Source: Nocardia altamirensis NBRC 108246 (lineage in GTDB: Bacteria > Actinomycetota > Actinomycetes > Mycobacteriales > Mycobacteriaceae). Taken from it: a stretch of 64,000 nt of DNA. Within the stretch, counting starts at the first letter, position 1; every line of letters starts with the position of its first letter. The notes below the pieces were generated by a model. It did no database searches and was not told where the DNA came from. It saw only the letters and a list, made by a program, of their open reading frames with translations. Made by a program: the position numbers and the translations under genes. The stretch covers positions 91,657 to 155,656 of the forward strand of contig NZ_BDAY01000022.1 in assembly GCF_001612685.1 (NCBI RefSeq), read 5' to 3'. This document shows positions 23,999 through 33,395 of the stretch, one piece after another.

Positions 23999-24814
23999 AT
24001 GACTCGCAGAACGTTGATGGCAGTTCTTGCCCATCCGGACGACGAAGCGACCACTATCGGCGGAACGTTGGCCCTCTACGCCGCTCGTGGTGTTCGAACT
24101 GTGCTGGTCACCTGCACCAACGGCGAATTCGGCGACCGACCCTACGGGCGAAGGCCGGATCCCGATCACGACACCCGGGCGGCAGCGGCGGCTCGTCTGG
24201 CCGAACTTCACCGGTCTTGCGAACATCTGTCGGTCGACACCGTCGAACTACTCGGCTACCACGATTCCGGCACGGTGGAGTGGGAGCAGCCGTACCTTTC
24301 GACACTCTTTCGTGGTGTCCCGGTGGAACGCGTCGCGGGCGACATCGGTCGACTGCTGGAACAGCATCGCCCGCAGGTGGTCCTGACCCACGAGCCGGAC
24401 AGCACCCGCCACCCCGATCACCGCCACGCCGCACAGGCCACAGCACTCGCGGTGGAGTCGACCAGTATTGCCGCGAAACTCTATTACAGCGCGCACGGCA
24501 CGCGGTATTGGCGACGCGTCTACGAGGCATTGGCCGACAACGGATTCCACCGTCCAACACCAGATCCCGACCGAGTGAAACTAACTGATCGGATCGATCG
24601 AGCAATCACGACGACCATCGACGTCGGCTCGGTGCTGGACCGCAAACGACAGGCCGTGTACGCACATACCGACCAACTCGCCGATTCAACGGCGGCAAAG
24701 GTGCCCGAAAACCAATGGGCAACCGTCTTCGCCGAGGAGGACTACATCCGAATCCACGACACCACCGCAGCACCCACTCCAGAAACTGACCTCTTCGCAG
24801 GAATCACCGACTAG
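23999..24814 (+). CDS. PIG-L (LmbE-like) N-acetyl-sugar deacetylase family protein
   Basis: A 271-residue zinc hydrolase of the family that includes MshB and Mca of mycothiol metabolism. The zinc motif AHPDDE is at residues 11-16 and the third ligand lies in HPDHRHAA near residue 138. It probably removes an acetyl or amide group from a small glycoside or conjugate, but no neighbour identifies the substrate. The ATG at 23999 sits six bases after TACCGT, consistent with a leaderless start; an in-frame extension to 23711 overlaps the opposite gene and is unlikely. Confidence 0.82.
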   Translation: MTRRTLMAVLAHPDDEATTIGGTLALYAARGVRTVLVTCTNGEFGDRPYGRRPDPDHDTRAAAAARLAELHRSCEHLSVDTVELLGYHDSGTVEWEQPYLSTLFRGVPVERVAGDIGRLLEQHRPQVVLTHEPDSTRHPDHRHAAQATALAVESTSIAAKLYYSAHGTRYWRRVYEALADNGFHRPTPDPDRVKLTDRIDRAITTTIDVGSVLDRKRQAVYAHTDQLADSTAAKVPENQWATVFAEEDYIRIHDTTAAPTPETDLFAGITD

Positions 24815-24856
24815 CGCAAGCCAATCGCAGCAGTTGCGGATGCTCGAAGACCCGGG

Positions 24857-25894
24857 TCAAGTCAGTTCGTAAAACCGGAACTTGTCGTTGTCGATCGGGT
24901 GGATCGTCACGTTCGTAAAGCCTGCCTCGTGGGCGTACGTCCGTAATGTCGCCGGGCGCATGACGGCTCCGGTCGCAGCCGAGGTCTGGTCACCCATGGC
25001 GCCTGGCAGGCAGGCGGTCAGGCTCCACCCGTATTCCTGTTGTTCTCGCACGGAACCGGGAGCCGTGAGCTCGTCTTCCGTCCACAGGTCGACGACCAGG
25101 ACAGATCCCTTCTCCGCCAGTAATTTCCGCGCGGCAGCCAGTGCGGCGACCGGGTGAGTCATGTCATGCAGTGCCTCGATGATGGTGACGAGGTCGTACT
25201 TCTCGGTGCCTGCCAAGCCGGCGGCGTCCGTCGCGGCGAAGGTCACACGATCGGATACGCCTGCGGCGGTAGCGTTTTGCTGCGCGGCGGAGATGGCCAT
25301 CTTGTCCAGGTCCATGGCGTCGACGGTCAGTGTCGGATACGCCAGCGCCATCGCAATGCTCGACCAGCCGAGACCGCAGGCAATGTCGCAGACCCTGGCC
25401 GGCCCGGACGAGAGTCGCTCGTGGATCTCCGGAATGGCGGGAAGCCATTGCTTGCCAAGCAGATTGACAAACAGTGGCCGGTTCGACTCGGCCCGGCCCT
25501 CGGGTTCCCACGGAATCGGCGGCGGCGCGGCACCGGTCCGATATGCCTCCACCAGATCGGCCATCCGACGGCCGACGCGGACAAGGTTGATGCTGTGCTG
25601 CGTGTCGAACAGCACGCTGTCCCGGTCGGCCAGCACCGGGATGTGCGACGGCGGCAGCGTGAACCGATGGTCGCCGTCCACCTCCAGTAACCCGGCAGTG
25701 GCGTGATGCTCGAGCCATTCGCGCGTGTAGCGTTCCGCTGTTCCGGTGGTGGCGGCCAGTTCCGCGGCGGTCATCGGGCCGCCATCGGCGAGCGCCCGGT
25801 AGTAACCGAGGCGCTCACCCAAGTAGATGGCGTACATCTCCAGCGCACCCGTGAGGTTCTGGAACAACCGCTGAGACAAGGCATCCGTGTCCAT
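24857..25894 (-). CDS. Class I SAM-dependent methyltransferase with winged-helix N-terminus
   Basis: About 345 residues. An N-terminal dimerisation/winged-helix domain (LGERLGYYRALADGGPMTAAELA) is followed by a Rossmann methyltransferase domain: motif I is VCDIACGLGWSS, the acidic residue after strand 2 is in DAMDLDKM, and the post-motif IIEALHDMTHP follows. This resembles small-molecule O- or C-methyltransferases. The ATG at 25894 aligns best with relatives; one at 25918 adds eight residues. The convergent PIG-L gene ends 42 bases away. Confidence 0.82.
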   Translation of the reverse strand: MDTDALSQRLFQNLTGALEMYAIYLGERLGYYRALADGGPMTAAELAATTGTAERYTREWLEHHATAGLLEVDGDHRFTLPPSHIPVLADRDSVLFDTQHSINLVRVGRRMADLVEAYRTGAAPPPIPWEPEGRAESNRPLFVNLLGKQWLPAIPEIHERLSSGPARVCDIACGLGWSSIAMALAYPTLTVDAMDLDKMAISAAQQNATAAGVSDRVTFAATDAAGLAGTEKYDLVTIIEALHDMTHPVAALAAARKLLAEKGSVLVVDLWTEDELTAPGSVREQQEYGWSLTACLPGAMGDQTSAATGAVMRPATLRTYAHEAGFTNVTIHPIDNDKFRFYELT

Positions 25895-25958
25895 AGCGGC
25901 CAGAATGCCAGAAATCATCGGAGATGACTGCCTGCTGTTGCTCGATCATCCGAACGGT

Positions 25959-27245
25959 TCAGTGGGCGGTCAGTTCTTGGTCCAAGACGGCGAGTTGGGC
26001 TCGTACCTGTGCGTAGAGCGAGGAATCACGGTCCAGGGAAGCGAGATAGGCCGACCAAGCGGTGCGGTCTTCGCGACCTTCGACGGAGGCGATCCACCAG
26101 TTGAGGATGGCGGGGTCGCGGGATTTCAGGACGGCGGCGCGCAGGCGGGCGCGCAGCGATTCGCGGATGCGGCCGACGCCGGGTGCGCGTGAGGTGGGGA
26201 GCAGCGGGCCGCGGTAACACGCGATTGCGGCGGCGATGTCGCCGCGGCGCAGGCCGTTACGCAGCTCGCCGAGGTCCGAATCGAGTTCTGTCAGTAGCCG
26301 GTAGGGGCGGGAGCCGAGTGTGGTGCCGCCGAGAATCCTACGGAGGCGGGAGATTTCGGCGCGGACGGTGACCGCGTCGAGGTCTCGTTCGTCCAACAGC
26401 ACGGCGATGTGTTCGGTCCCCAGACCCTCTGGATGCTCCATGAGCAGGAGCAGGATTTCGGAGTGCCTGCGCGACAGCGTGATTCGTTCGTTGCCGAACA
26501 ACAGGGCGGGGGCCGCGCCGAGTAGTTCGACCCGCGGCGTCTCATGGCAGGCGATCGGGTGGGCTCGGAGTTCGGATTCGGCTACGGCGACGGTGGCTCT
26601 GATCAGCGACAGGACTTCCGGAGCCGCGACGCGGGGGCCGCCGGTGATGTCGATGGCCCCGATGATTCGGCCGGTGGCCGGGTCGTGGACCGGGCCTGCG
26701 GCGCAACTCCATGGGTGCACCAGGCGGCTGTAGTGTTCGGCGCCGAAGATCTGCACACAATGGTCGAGGGCGAGGGCTGTGCCCGGGGCGTTGGTGCCGA
26801 CGGCGGCTTCGCTCCAGTCGGCGCCGTCGACGAAGTTCATGGTGGCGGCTCGGTCCTTGGCCGCCGAATCGCCTGCTACCCAGAGCAATCGGCCGCGGGC
26901 GTCACTGAGCGCCACCAGGAGCCCGGTGTCTTCGGCGTCTTCGACCAGCAGAGTCTGCACGACCGGGCGGACCGAGGACATCGGGTGGGTGCGCCGGTAG
27001 CGTTCCAATTCGGTTCCGGTGAGCGCGGTCCGGCCGATCTGCCGGTCCGGGTCGACGCCGTTGCCGCGGCTGCGGAGCCAGGACGCCTCGATGACTTCGC
27101 GGACCGGCGCGTGCGCCGCACCGCGCTCGACGAAGGAGGCGTGTGCGGCGGAGACGTCGGTGCCGACTTGGTCGGCGTCTTCGTCAGGGCGCAGCGCTAC
27201 CCATGGATTCCCCCTGGTCCCCGCACCTTTGCCCACGTCCTCCAT
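25959..27245 (-). CDS. GAF-domain transcriptional regulator
   Basis: About 428 residues. The N-terminal part with VREVIEASWLRSRGNGVDPD is the helical region seen in AcoR-like regulators, followed by a GAF domain (about residues 90-230, with GTNAPGTAL and GRIIGAIDITGG). There is no AAA+ sigma-54 domain; instead the C-terminus has a winged helix (LSRRHSEILLLLMEHPEGL to EISRLRRILGG) and a helical tail. Such proteins often control aldehyde or alcohol oxidation genes. The divergent SDR gene is the obvious candidate target. ATG 27245 is chosen over the TTG at 27272; neither has a good ribosome binding site. Confidence 0.72.
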   Translation of the reverse strand: MEDVGKGAGTRGNPWVALRPDEDADQVGTDVSAAHASFVERGAAHAPVREVIEASWLRSRGNGVDPDRQIGRTALTGTELERYRRTHPMSSVRPVVQTLLVEDAEDTGLLVALSDARGRLLWVAGDSAAKDRAATMNFVDGADWSEAAVGTNAPGTALALDHCVQIFGAEHYSRLVHPWSCAAGPVHDPATGRIIGAIDITGGPRVAAPEVLSLIRATVAVAESELRAHPIACHETPRVELLGAAPALLFGNERITLSRRHSEILLLLMEHPEGLGTEHIAVLLDERDLDAVTVRAEISRLRRILGGTTLGSRPYRLLTELDSDLGELRNGLRRGDIAAAIACYRGPLLPTSRAPGVGRIRESLRARLRAAVLKSRDPAILNWWIASVEGREDRTAWSAYLASLDRDSSLYAQVRAQLAVLDQELTAH

Positions 27246-27346
27246 ACTCCCCGGCCGATGCGTTCCGATCAATGTGTCGACGGCACAACATCGGCGCAGG
27301 CAGAGTCCGGCGATGATTTTGGTTGGTGGGCACCGTCTGTACCGAT

Positions 27347-28099
27347 ATGCGATTGAACGACAAGAACGCTGTGGTCTACGGCGCGGCAGGCAGCATCGGT
27401 GGCGCGGTGGCGCGGGCCTTCGCGCGCGAGGGCGCGCACGTGTATCTCGTTGGGCGGACCAAGAAGACGCTCGACGTGGTGGCCGACGAGATCATCGGCA
27501 GTGGTGGGCGGGCCACCGTCGCGCAGGTCGATGTGCACGATCGAGCGTCCGTGGAAGCCCACGCGGACCAGGTGGTCGAGCAATCAGGTTCCCTCGACAT
27601 CTCGTTCAACGCGGTGAATGTCAATGAAGTTCAGGACATACCCCTTGTCGACATGGAGCTGACCGACTTCATGACGCCGATCATCGAGGGTGCGCGGGCA
27701 CATTTCATTACCGCGACGGCGGCCGCGCGCAGAATGACCGCGCAGCGATCCGGCGCCATTGTGCTGTTGTCGAGCACCGCGGCCGGTGAATCCCGGCATC
27801 GGATGGGCGGATTCAATATCGCGTGCGCCGGAGTCGAGGCATTGACGCGCAGCCTCGCGGGCGAAGTCGGCAGGCAGGGTGTGCGAGTGGTGTGCCTGCG
27901 ACCCAATTTCACTCCGGAAACCGTGCCTGGCCTGGCGGCGGACGATCCTGAGCTGCGGCCGCTGATCGCCGATACCCGCCTCGGACGGCTCCCCCGCCTG
28001 GCCGAGGTCGCCGAGGCAGCGGTGTTTGCCGCATCCGACGGTGCGGGCGCGATGACTGGCGCAATCCTCAATCTGTCCTGCGGCGCACTCGTCGACTGA
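27347..28099 (+). CDS. SDR-family protein lacking catalytic Tyr and Lys
   Basis: A 250-residue short-chain dehydrogenase/reductase fold. The cofactor motif GAAGSIG (residues 12-18) and the serine after strand 5 (LSS, 141-143) are present. At the active site the usual YxxxK is FNIAC (Phe156, Cys160), so both the catalytic tyrosine and the lysine are replaced. The flanking AGVEALTRSLAGE shows the alignment is right. It may bind NAD(P) without normal oxidoreductase activity. It is divergent from the GAF regulator. Confidence 0.8.
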   Translation: MRLNDKNAVVYGAAGSIGGAVARAFAREGAHVYLVGRTKKTLDVVADEIIGSGGRATVAQVDVHDRASVEAHADQVVEQSGSLDISFNAVNVNEVQDIPLVDMELTDFMTPIIEGARAHFITATAAARRMTAQRSGAIVLLSSTAAGESRHRMGGFNIACAGVEALTRSLAGEVGRQGVRVVCLRPNFTPETVPGLAADDPELRPLIADTRLGRLPRLAEVAEAAVFAASDGAGAMTGAILNLSCGALVD

Positions 28100-28115
28100 C
28101 CGTATTCGAGAAAGG

Positions 28116-29237
28116 TCAGAGGTAGGGAGCCACCTGCTCGGCGGCCTCGACCGGGTGGCCCGCCTGAATGGGTGCACCCAGCGCCCGAAATCGCCAGATC
28201 TCGTCGGTCCGCTGGACTTTCGCCACCACCATGCCGGTGTGGTTGCCGCCGACGCGGAGGTTGCCGCCGCTGAGCTCCAGGTCGGTGCCACCGTCGACCA
28301 AGCGCCAATATGCGTTGTGCACCCGTTCGAAGGTGTGGCCCGCGTACGACGTGACGACGAAGAAGACGGTCGAGGCCCGGCCAGGCAAGCGGGTGAGGTC
28401 GACGGAGATCATTTCACCATTGCCTGCACCGGTGAGGTTGTCGCCTTGATGGCGGACAGCACCGTCTTTCGAGGACAATTGACCGTAGAAAGCCGCATCG
28501 AGTAGTTCTCGCCCGGAAAAGACCAACGCCGATGCGTCGAGGTCGATATCGGCTTCGCGCAATCCGAATCGCCCCGGTTCGCGGACCGGGTCCCAGCCCA
28601 ATGCCATTTTCACATGGGACAGTTCCGCGCCGCCCGGTTCGCACAGAGTTATTTCGGGGCGCGTGGCCAACTCGCTCGGGCTGAGTGGTTCCGGCAGCTC
28701 CTCGGCAGGTAGACGCTGTACCACCAACCTGGGTGCGTGGCCGACCTCGACGCCGTGCGCGGTGATCAGTGCGGCGAAGCCGTCCGCGTAACCCTGGCCG
28801 AGGGGGCGGAGTTGCCAGCCGTACTCGTTGCGGTCGAAGTCGACGGCGACCACCGTGGATTCCGCGCCGACACCGTCGATGACGTAGTCGCACAAGCGAT
28901 TTCCTGCAGCGTCGTCGATTCGCAAATCCGGCGCCGCGTATTTGTCGAAGCCGTCCTGCTGATCGTCGAGGGTGACGACGACTCGGACGTGGTCGATGTC
29001 GGCGGGGACGGCGCCCAGGTCCATCACCAAGGCGCTCGGCTCGCCCGTGGTGCGGACCAGGCGCACCCCCTCGCCGAGGGGCTGGTTGTAGAAGACAAGA
29101 TCGGCGTCCGTCCGGACCATGCCTTTCGCGGTGAGCAGCAAGGCGGACAAGTCCACCGCCGCACTGTGTCGCACCGAAACCATGATGTGCTCGGTTTCGA
29201 GCACATTGTCCTGCCCCCGACTCAGCAGCACCGTCAC
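28116..29237 (-). CDS. TerD-family stress protein with two domains
   Basis: A 373-residue protein made of two TerD-like halves (about residues 1-180 and 190-373). In the second half HQGDNLTGAGNGEMISVDL corresponds to the calcium-binding NDLTG loop; in the first half DLVFYNQPLGEGVRL is the matching strand region, with a less typical loop. TerD proteins belong to tellurite and stress-response systems in actinobacteria. The start is a GTG. It stands alone, without terZABCE neighbours. Confidence 0.85.
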   Translation of the reverse strand: MTVLLSRGQDNVLETEHIMVSVRHSAAVDLSALLLTAKGMVRTDADLVFYNQPLGEGVRLVRTTGEPSALVMDLGAVPADIDHVRVVVTLDDQQDGFDKYAAPDLRIDDAAGNRLCDYVIDGVGAESTVVAVDFDRNEYGWQLRPLGQGYADGFAALITAHGVEVGHAPRLVVQRLPAEELPEPLSPSELATRPEITLCEPGGAELSHVKMALGWDPVREPGRFGLREADIDLDASALVFSGRELLDAAFYGQLSSKDGAVRHQGDNLTGAGNGEMISVDLTRLPGRASTVFFVVTSYAGHTFERVHNAYWRLVDGGTDLELSGGNLRVGGNHTGMVVAKVQRTDEIWRFRALGAPIQAGHPVEAAEQVAPYL

Positions 29238-29281
29238 TATTTCACCCTACAAAAACAGTCACGAAATCCAGGGAACGGCAC

Positions 29282-29297
29282 GCGCCGATTACGGCGC
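29282..29297 (-). terminator. Hairpin after the six-gene glycan operon
   Basis: GCGCCG-ATTA-CGGCGC forms a perfect six-base stem with a tetraloop 51 bases beyond the last stop of the minus-strand operon. There is no T-run immediately after it, so it may be an actinobacterial U-less terminator. Confidence 0.45.
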
Positions 29298-29348
29298 AAT
29301 TTACCGCGAAGATAAAGACGCACTGTTTATGGCTGCGTTTACTACTAT

Positions 29349-30281
29349 TCAGCGCGCGGCGACAGCGACGGCATAACGCGCTTCCAGGTGACACCCGAGA
29401 CGCGTTTTGACATCGGGTAGCCCTTTGCCCCAGATCAGCCCCTGCTTCTCGGCCGCCGCCCACCCGACGGTGCGCCGGAAGGCATCGAAGTACAGATGCT
29501 TGCGACCCCCCTCCGCGACGGGAAGCGCGCCCCACCGATGCACCAGCGGCCAGCTCGGATGATCGAGAATCGTGAACGCCGCCAGCAGTTTTCGCGCCGA
29601 GTCGTGATAGTGCACCGCGTACACATCGGGGCGGCGCAGCAGTCGGTGCAGCCATTCGTCGGACATGCGCGGCGCCCGGCCGAGGCCGTCGTACTTCGCC
29701 TCGGTCCGGCGGAACAGCTCGATCAGCTGATCGGCGTCGAGTGCCGCGGCGGGCCCACTTCCCGCGATGAGGTCTTGATCGCGAGCCAACCACCTGGCCT
29801 CCGCCCGCAGGCTCCGGCGTCGATTCGACGACAGCGTGCGCAGCCAGCCCTGCTCGTCGGGCCACGCGACCGGCAGCACCGCAGTCGGATTCACCGTCCT
29901 GATGATCCGGACACCGCCGAACGCCTCGGCCTGGCCGAGCTCGAGTTCGCGCCACAGCGTGCCGAGCACCGCGTAGCGAAAGCGGGCGCGCAGGCCCCGC
30001 GCGAGCACCGCGAAAAGCTCTGTCTCCCTTCCTGGCTCGGCCACCCACCAGCCAGGCTGGCCGGTGCTGCCCGGTGCGGCGACATTGGCCACCCCCATCC
30101 AGCGCGCCGCCGCCATCGCGGCAATATCGCCGCCGTCGCGCACGATGGCGATGCCGAGTCGAGGGCCTGCGGCGGCGAGCACGTCCCAAGCCCAGGTCGC
30201 GCGCAGTCCGGCCGACTGCCGCCAGTCCTCCCACCACGGCGGTGCCGCCTCGCGGTGCGGGTCGAAGGTCTCGACGTGCAT
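29349..30281 (-). CDS. GNAT/BioF2-like (FemAB-type) acyl or aminoacyl transferase
   Basis: A 310-residue protein. Residues 155-290 contain LSSNRRRSLRAEARWL and a following helix-strand pattern typical of the BioF2/FemAB branch of the GNAT fold, which transfers acyl or aminoacyl groups in envelope biosynthesis. The N-terminal half is a second degenerate GNAT-like lobe. Its ATG overlaps the stop of the flippase-like gene by one base (TGATG). It is the last gene of the operon 35300-29349, so the acceptor is probably the product of that pathway. Confidence 0.65.
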   Translation of the reverse strand: MHVETFDPHREAAPPWWEDWRQSAGLRATWAWDVLAAAGPRLGIAIVRDGGDIAAMAAARWMGVANVAAPGSTGQPGWWVAEPGRETELFAVLARGLRARFRYAVLGTLWRELELGQAEAFGGVRIIRTVNPTAVLPVAWPDEQGWLRTLSSNRRRSLRAEARWLARDQDLIAGSGPAAALDADQLIELFRRTEAKYDGLGRAPRMSDEWLHRLLRRPDVYAVHYHDSARKLLAAFTILDHPSWPLVHRWGALPVAEGGRKHLYFDAFRRTVGWAAAEKQGLIWGKGLPDVKTRLGCHLEARYAVAVAAR

Positions 30282-31495
30282 CAACTCCCCTGTTCCGACC
30301 GCAGGCGCGGCAGCGTCGTCGCCGCGAGCACGGCGTAGGAGGCGACCAGCACCCAGAGCGCCGCAGGCGGTCCGTGCGCGGGCACGAGCAGCGCGGCAAG
30401 CACCGCGACCGCAACGAATTGTGTTGCGGCACTTGCCGCCGCAATCGTCAGCTGCTGCCGTCCGGCATTCTCCAACAGGAACAGTGCGAGGCTGACGACC
30501 GCATGAATCGGGATCTCGAAACAGAGCAGCAGCACAATCAGCGCCGCGGCCGACAGCTGCCCGGCGACCGCACCGACGAGAGCACAGCCGAAGACACCCG
30601 CGCCGAGGCCGACGATCAGCAGTCTGCGGGCGATATCGACACCGGCCCGCGCGCCCGTACCGCGCAGCCGCAGCGACGAAACGGGTTGGTAGATCCGCAA
30701 CAGGTACAGCGTCAACGAGCCGACCACGCTCGACATCAGTAGCGCCAGATACAGGGTCGTGCTCGCCTCCCGCTGGCCGCTGAGCGCGAGCACCGCATAG
30801 AGCACCCCGACGGCCGCGCTCCCCAACGGTTCGTACAGGCCGAGCAGCAGTTCGGCACGCACAATCGCGGTGGTGGCGCCGCGCCGCGGGCGCGCAAGCA
30901 GCGCACCAATCGGCACCGCACCTCGCGCCGACCACAGCGCGACACCCAGCGTGACCGCGGCCAGCAGCGCCAACTGCCCGCCAGGTGAAAGCCCGCCGCT
31001 CACACCGGCAAGCACTGCCACCGGAAGCAGCACGGCGAGCAGGAGAAACCCCCGACTGTCGTGCATCGGCCGACCCGACGCGCGATGCACCGCGACCAGC
31101 ACCGTGAGCAACCCGAGCGCCGCGCTCCACGCCGCCGCGAGCGGATAGACCACCACCACCGAACCTGCGGTCGCGAGCACCAGCACCAGCACCAGCGCGA
31201 CAGCCAGCGGCAGGGCCGAGGTGAGCACTGCGGTACGAGCGACCACCCCGCCGGTTCTCGGCAACCGAGGGACGAGCTTCAGCACCGCCTTCTCCGGCCC
31301 GGAACTCAGCAGCGCGAGCCACGCCGTCGCACCGACCGCGCTCGCGTAGATCGCGAAAACCTCTGCGCCCCACCATGCCAACAGGACAAGCCCGATCCCG
31401 TGGTAGGCAATGCGAAATCCGCCGCGCCCGAGCACCAGCGACACCACCGTGCGCACCGCGGGCAGCGTCGACCGCGCGGCAGGAGTCGATACCAT
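30281..31495 (-). CDS. Wzx-like polysaccharide flippase family membrane protein
   Basis: A 404-residue protein with about twelve hydrophobic segments and few charged residues, the size and layout of polysaccharide/lipid-linked oligosaccharide exporters (MOP superfamily). No single motif is diagnostic. Both ends are coupled by one-base TGATG overlaps to its neighbours. It would move the lipid-linked product across the membrane. Confidence 0.6.
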   Translation of the reverse strand: MVSTPAARSTLPAVRTVVSLVLGRGGFRIAYHGIGLVLLAWWGAEVFAIYASAVGATAWLALLSSGPEKAVLKLVPRLPRTGGVVARTAVLTSALPLAVALVLVLVLATAGSVVVVYPLAAAWSAALGLLTVLVAVHRASGRPMHDSRGFLLLAVLLPVAVLAGVSGGLSPGGQLALLAAVTLGVALWSARGAVPIGALLARPRRGATTAIVRAELLLGLYEPLGSAAVGVLYAVLALSGQREASTTLYLALLMSSVVGSLTLYLLRIYQPVSSLRLRGTGARAGVDIARRLLIVGLGAGVFGCALVGAVAGQLSAAALIVLLLCFEIPIHAVVSLALFLLENAGRQQLTIAAASAATQFVAVAVLAALLVPAHGPPAALWVLVASYAVLAATTLPRLRSEQGS

Positions 31496-32196
31496 CAGCG
31501 GGTGCGCGCGTCCGCTCGCTGCCTGGCGCTACTGCCCCGCTGACTGTTCGCTCCGCGCCGCAAACCCGCAGTGCGACGGCGGAACCCGCCACCGAGGCGA
31601 TGCCAGAACCGGTCGGGCAGGAAGAGCACCAGTCCCGCAAGCAGCAGGTGCACGACGATGAACGCCAGCGCCTCGTTGCGGCTCGCGACATGGCCGAGCC
31701 GCACCGTCATGTGGTCGGCCCAATCCCATTGCGCAGCCAGCGGTTTGCCGCGCAGCAGTTGGAACGCGAGATCCTCGATCCCCGACAGCATGACGAGGAT
31801 GCCCGCGTAGCTGACCCGGCGGGCGACGGCCGGTGCCGCACCACCCAACCGGAGCATGAGGGCAAGGCACAGGATCAGCAGCGGGACCAGGATCCGCATC
31901 CACGAGTACAGCTTGTCGAAATCGTTGTCGATCGCGGCGGCGAAGATCTTCGGGACGAGGAAGCAGAACACGACGAGAAACGCACCGAGAGCACAGAGTT
32001 CGATGAGCCGCCCGCGCTGAAACCAGTGCGGCCGCAGGCTCGCGATCGTCTCGGCCGCCAGCACGAAGGGGATCAGCGAGGCCAGCAGGGTCCAGAGATT
32101 CTGGATGCTCTGCTCGCGCCCCGACGCCAACCACACCAAGCCCGCGGCGACGATCGCCAGTGCCGCGAGCACCGCGCTGCGCACCGCCGGTTTCAT
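31495..32196 (-). CDS. Integral membrane protein of glycan operon
   Basis: A 233-residue protein with six or so hydrophobic segments and a basic tail (RRRTAGLRRGANSQRG). No family recognised. The stop overlaps the flippase-like ATG and the start overlaps the stop of the ATP-grasp gene (ATGA), so it belongs to the same transcript. Confidence 0.6.
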   Translation of the reverse strand: MKPAVRSAVLAALAIVAAGLVWLASGREQSIQNLWTLLASLIPFVLAAETIASLRPHWFQRGRLIELCALGAFLVVFCFLVPKIFAAAIDNDFDKLYSWMRILVPLLILCLALMLRLGGAAPAVARRVSYAGILVMLSGIEDLAFQLLRGKPLAAQWDWADHMTVRLGHVASRNEALAFIVVHLLLAGLVLFLPDRFWHRLGGGFRRRTAGLRRGANSQRGSSARQRADARTR

Positions 32197-33395
32197 GCGG
32201 CACCACTCAGTTCGAAGCGAAGCATGGCGCGCACGGTCGCGGCAGCGGCCGCCGCCCCGTCCGGGCTGTCGGCGACAACGACGAAGTGCCCCAGCTTGTT
32301 TGCCGCATTATGGTACGGAAGTACCGCTTGTCCCTGACGTGCGAACAGAATCAACTCAACCAGCTCCGGTACGGTCGCGGCGGCGTCGGCGCCGACCACG
32401 TCGGCAACCACCCCCGCCTCGTCGGTATAGAGGACTTCCGAGACCGCCGCCCGCGACCGCGTCGGAACCACGTCGGCCGCACCGCCGGTCGCGGCGGCGA
32501 TCGAGGCGGCAACGGTGTCGACGCCGTAGGCATGCCGGACCAGCTCGCCGAGGCCGTTGCCGCCGACGCGGGCGCCCATTTCGATCAGGTGCAGCCGACC
32601 CGCGGGATCGATCAGCAGATCGATGGTCAATGGTCCACGCAGATAACCCAACTCGGCCACCAGCTCGTCGAGCAGCCCGATCAACGCGTGTTGCTGTGCG
32701 GCAGCGAGATCGGCGGGCACGCGATGTGCCGTCGTCACGAAGTACGGTGCGGGGGTCAGCGTACGTGCACTGACCCCGACGAACGCGATCCGTCCCCCAT
32801 CGACGAATGCTTCTGCACTGTAGTGACTTCCGACAAGCTGTTCTTCCACGATCACCTCCCCTGCGCTGGCGTAGCGCGCCGCCACCCGCGCCGCGGCCGC
32901 GACCTCGGACACGTCGGCGCACACCTGGATGCCTCGGCTGCTCTGTGCATCAAGGGGTTTGACCAACACCGGGAACCGGAGGGCGGCGGCCCGCAGCACG
33001 AGTTCACCGTCGGCGGGACCCGCGACATAGCCGTAGCCGGGGAACCCCAGCCGATCGCACACCGCACGAAAGTACGACTTGTCCTGCGACGCAAGCACCG
33101 CCGTCGCGGCGACCGGATCGGGCAACCGCCACTGCTGCGCCAGCCACCGCTGAGCAGGCAACCCGGTGTCGCTGGCCGGGGACAACACGCCGGCGATGTC
33201 GGTGCGCCCGTCGAGTTCGGCCGCGATCAGCTCCGGATCGCGGATGCTGGCCTGCACGAACTCGTCGGCGAGTGGCCGGGCGACCGCGTCACCGCGGCGA
33301 TCGACACAGATGGTGCGGTACCCGAGTTCGCGGGCACGGCGGAAGGTGGACGTGGCACCGTCGGCGCCACCGAGGATCACCAAGGTAGGAGTCAT
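32193..33395 (-). CDS. ATP-grasp ligase
   Basis: A 400-residue ATP-grasp protein. It has a Rossmann-like pre-ATP domain (VILGGADGATSTFRRAREL), the ATP-grasp lysine in FPVLVKPLDAQSSRGI and the metal-binding end motif LHLIEMGARVGGNG. Such enzymes form amide or thioester bonds from a carboxylate, ATP and an amine. In this operon it may attach an amino acid to a sugar or to a carrier. Four-base ATGA overlaps on both sides show tight coupling. Confidence 0.8.
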   Translation of the reverse strand: MTPTLVILGGADGATSTFRRARELGYRTICVDRRGDAVARPLADEFVQASIRDPELIAAELDGRTDIAGVLSPASDTGLPAQRWLAQQWRLPDPVAATAVLASQDKSYFRAVCDRLGFPGYGYVAGPADGELVLRAAALRFPVLVKPLDAQSSRGIQVCADVSEVAAAARVAARYASAGEVIVEEQLVGSHYSAEAFVDGGRIAFVGVSARTLTPAPYFVTTAHRVPADLAAAQQHALIGLLDELVAELGYLRGPLTIDLLIDPAGRLHLIEMGARVGGNGLGELVRHAYGVDTVAASIAAATGGAADVVPTRSRAAVSEVLYTDEAGVVADVVGADAAATVPELVELILFARQGQAVLPYHNAANKLGHFVVVADSPDGAAAAAATVRAMLRFELSGAA

